Below are positions 63,165 through 64,000 of a stretch of 64,000 nucleotides of DNA, piece by piece. This DNA comes from Bradyrhizobium sp. 4. GTDB taxonomy: Bacteria; Pseudomonadota; Alphaproteobacteria; Rhizobiales; Xanthobacteraceae. The notes beneath the pieces are model-generated. The model saw nothing but the letters and a program-made list of their open reading frames with translations, was not told the origin of the DNA and ran no database searches. Position numbers and translations under genes: made by a program. The DNA lies in the NCBI RefSeq assembly GCF_023100905.1, contig NZ_CP064686.1:744001-808000 (forward strand). Reading direction: 5' to 3'. Each line of letters opens with the position of its first letter. Positions within the stretch are counted from its first letter, which is position 1.

Positions 63165-64000
63165 TCAGTCCTGCGGGAGCTGCGGCGAATCCTGCGGCAG
63201 CAGATGCTCCTTCAGAATCAGGGCGACGATCAGCAGCGGCGACGACAGGAACGCGCCCATCGGGCCCCACAGCCAGGTCCAGAACGCCAGCGCCAGCAGC
63301 ACCGCGAGCGCATTGAGCGCCAGCCGCCGGCCGATGATGGTCGGCGTGACGAAATGTCCCTCCAGGAAGGTGATGCCGCCAAAGGCGAGCGCCGCCATCA
63401 GGCCGCCGCTGACGGTCGGGAAAGTGACCAGTCCCACCACGACCAGAATGGCGAACATGGCCACCGGTCCGATGATCGGAATGAAATTGAGGGTGGCCGC
63501 GAGCGCGCCGAGGCCAGCCGGATTGGGCATTCCGGTGAGCGCGCAGACAATGCCGGCGGCGACGCCGACGCCGACATTGATGAGGGTCACGGTCAAGAGG
63601 TAGTTGCCGAGATGGACCTCGATCTCGTTGAGGATGCGAAGCGTGCGCAGCCGTGCCTCATGATCGCTGAAGGTCATGATCATCGCCCGTCGCAGGTCCC
63701 GCCAGCTGGCGATGAACAGGATCAGGGTGACGAAGAACAGCAGGAATTCGGTAAAGGTCGGTGACAGGAATTCGATCGTCGGCTGCACCCAATCGAATTT
63801 CGGCATCTGGAAACTTGGCAATCCCTCCGAGCCGCCGAGCATCATCTGCAGCTCCCGCCACAGCGCCAGCGGCCGGTCGAACACGTGGACCTTGTCTTTC
63901 AACTGCGCGCCGAGTTCGGGCAGGCGCGAGCTCCATTCCATCGCTGGCGAGGCGATCAGCGCGACGATGAAGCCGACCACGGCGGTCACCGCGAACACGA
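63165..64000 (-). CDS. AI-2E family transporter, C-terminal part (5' end outside window)
   Basis: The frame is open to the end of the window, so the gene starts outside; a GTG at 63998 is not a reliable start. The visible 277 residues hold about six membrane helices and the family motifs ALTGMPNPAGLGALAATLNFIPIIGP and FWTWLWGPMGAFLSSPLLI. The family includes quorum signal or Na+/H+ exporters with about 350 residues, so roughly 80 residues are missing. The substrate is unknown. Confidence 0.88.
   Translation of the reverse strand, partial: VFAVTAVVGFIVALIASPAMEWSSRLPELGAQLKDKVHVFDRPLALWRELQMMLGGSEGLPSFQMPKFDWVQPTIEFLSPTFTEFLLFFVTLILFIASWRDLRRAMIMTFSDHEARLRTLRILNEIEVHLGNYLLTVTLINVGVGVAAGIVCALTGMPNPAGLGALAATLNFIPIIGPVAMFAILVVVGLVTFPTVSGGLMAALAFGGITFLEGHFVTPTIIGRRLALNALAVLLALAFWTWLWGPMGAFLSSPLLIVALILKEHLLPQDSPQLPQD

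Noticed and set aside
63165..64000. Possible toxin, defence or phage module near the window end (holin-like gene)
   Set aside because: The holin-like protein is of the YqjE type next to DUF883 and no phage genes are nearby.

Overview
The window looks like a chromosomal segment of an alphaproteobacterium of the Bradyrhizobium group. This rests on the high-GC codon use, a 184-residue membrane-anchored cytochrome c of the CycM type, a urt-ure urea cluster, a full Tad pilus locus, and intergenic palindromic repeats of kinds I associate with Bradyrhizobium genomes. I see no phage, insertion sequence, tRNA, rRNA or CRISPR array. Most of the window is well-ordered chromosomal gene content.

Layout. 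1-9 kb: end of an SDR oxidoreductase, glycerol kinase (glpK), a secreted penicillin-acylase-family hydrolase, an acetyltransferase, a dehydratase remnant, a glutathione transferase, a DUF3592 protein and an unusual overlapping pair (a 43-residue Cys-rich secreted peptide and a membrane-anchored protein). 9-18 kb: metH-metF, a luciferase-like monooxygenase, pheA, kdsB and cycM. 18-26 kb: a yej-type peptide ABC importer with two tandem binding proteins. 26-30 kb: NlpC/P60 hydrolase, M17 aminopeptidase, a small membrane protein and a metallophosphoesterase.

30-43 kb: the Tad/Flp pilus region. On the minus strand, in order, are pilA (too short for ordinary ORF calling), a 48-residue membrane peptide, cpaA, cpaB, cpaC, cpaD, cpaE, tadA, tadB and tadC. 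A tadD-like lipoprotein converges on tadC. A CpaC-N-like protein and two TadE/TadG minor-pilin-like genes lie beyond pilA. 43-46 kb: a cold-adaptation and translation group (rhlE-type helicase, an extended IF-1, a cold shock protein).

46-58 kb: a urea uptake and hydrolysis locus. urtABCDE starts behind a near-perfect sigma-54 promoter and is followed by ureD-ureA-ureB-[MESH1-like alarmone hydrolase]-ureC-[monooxygenase]-ureE-ureF-ureG. The importer brings in urea, urease splits it to ammonia and CO2, and UreDEFG load nickel. The embedded MESH1-like gene and the 35-nt palindrome at its 3' end are the most unusual features of the window. 58-64 kb: a CHASE-type HWE-like sensor kinase with a degenerate ATP-binding box, a TetR regulator, OpgC, two small stress-type envelope proteins behind an EcfG-like promoter, and a truncated AI-2E transporter. 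All functional assignments come from reading the translated sequence; no database search was run.
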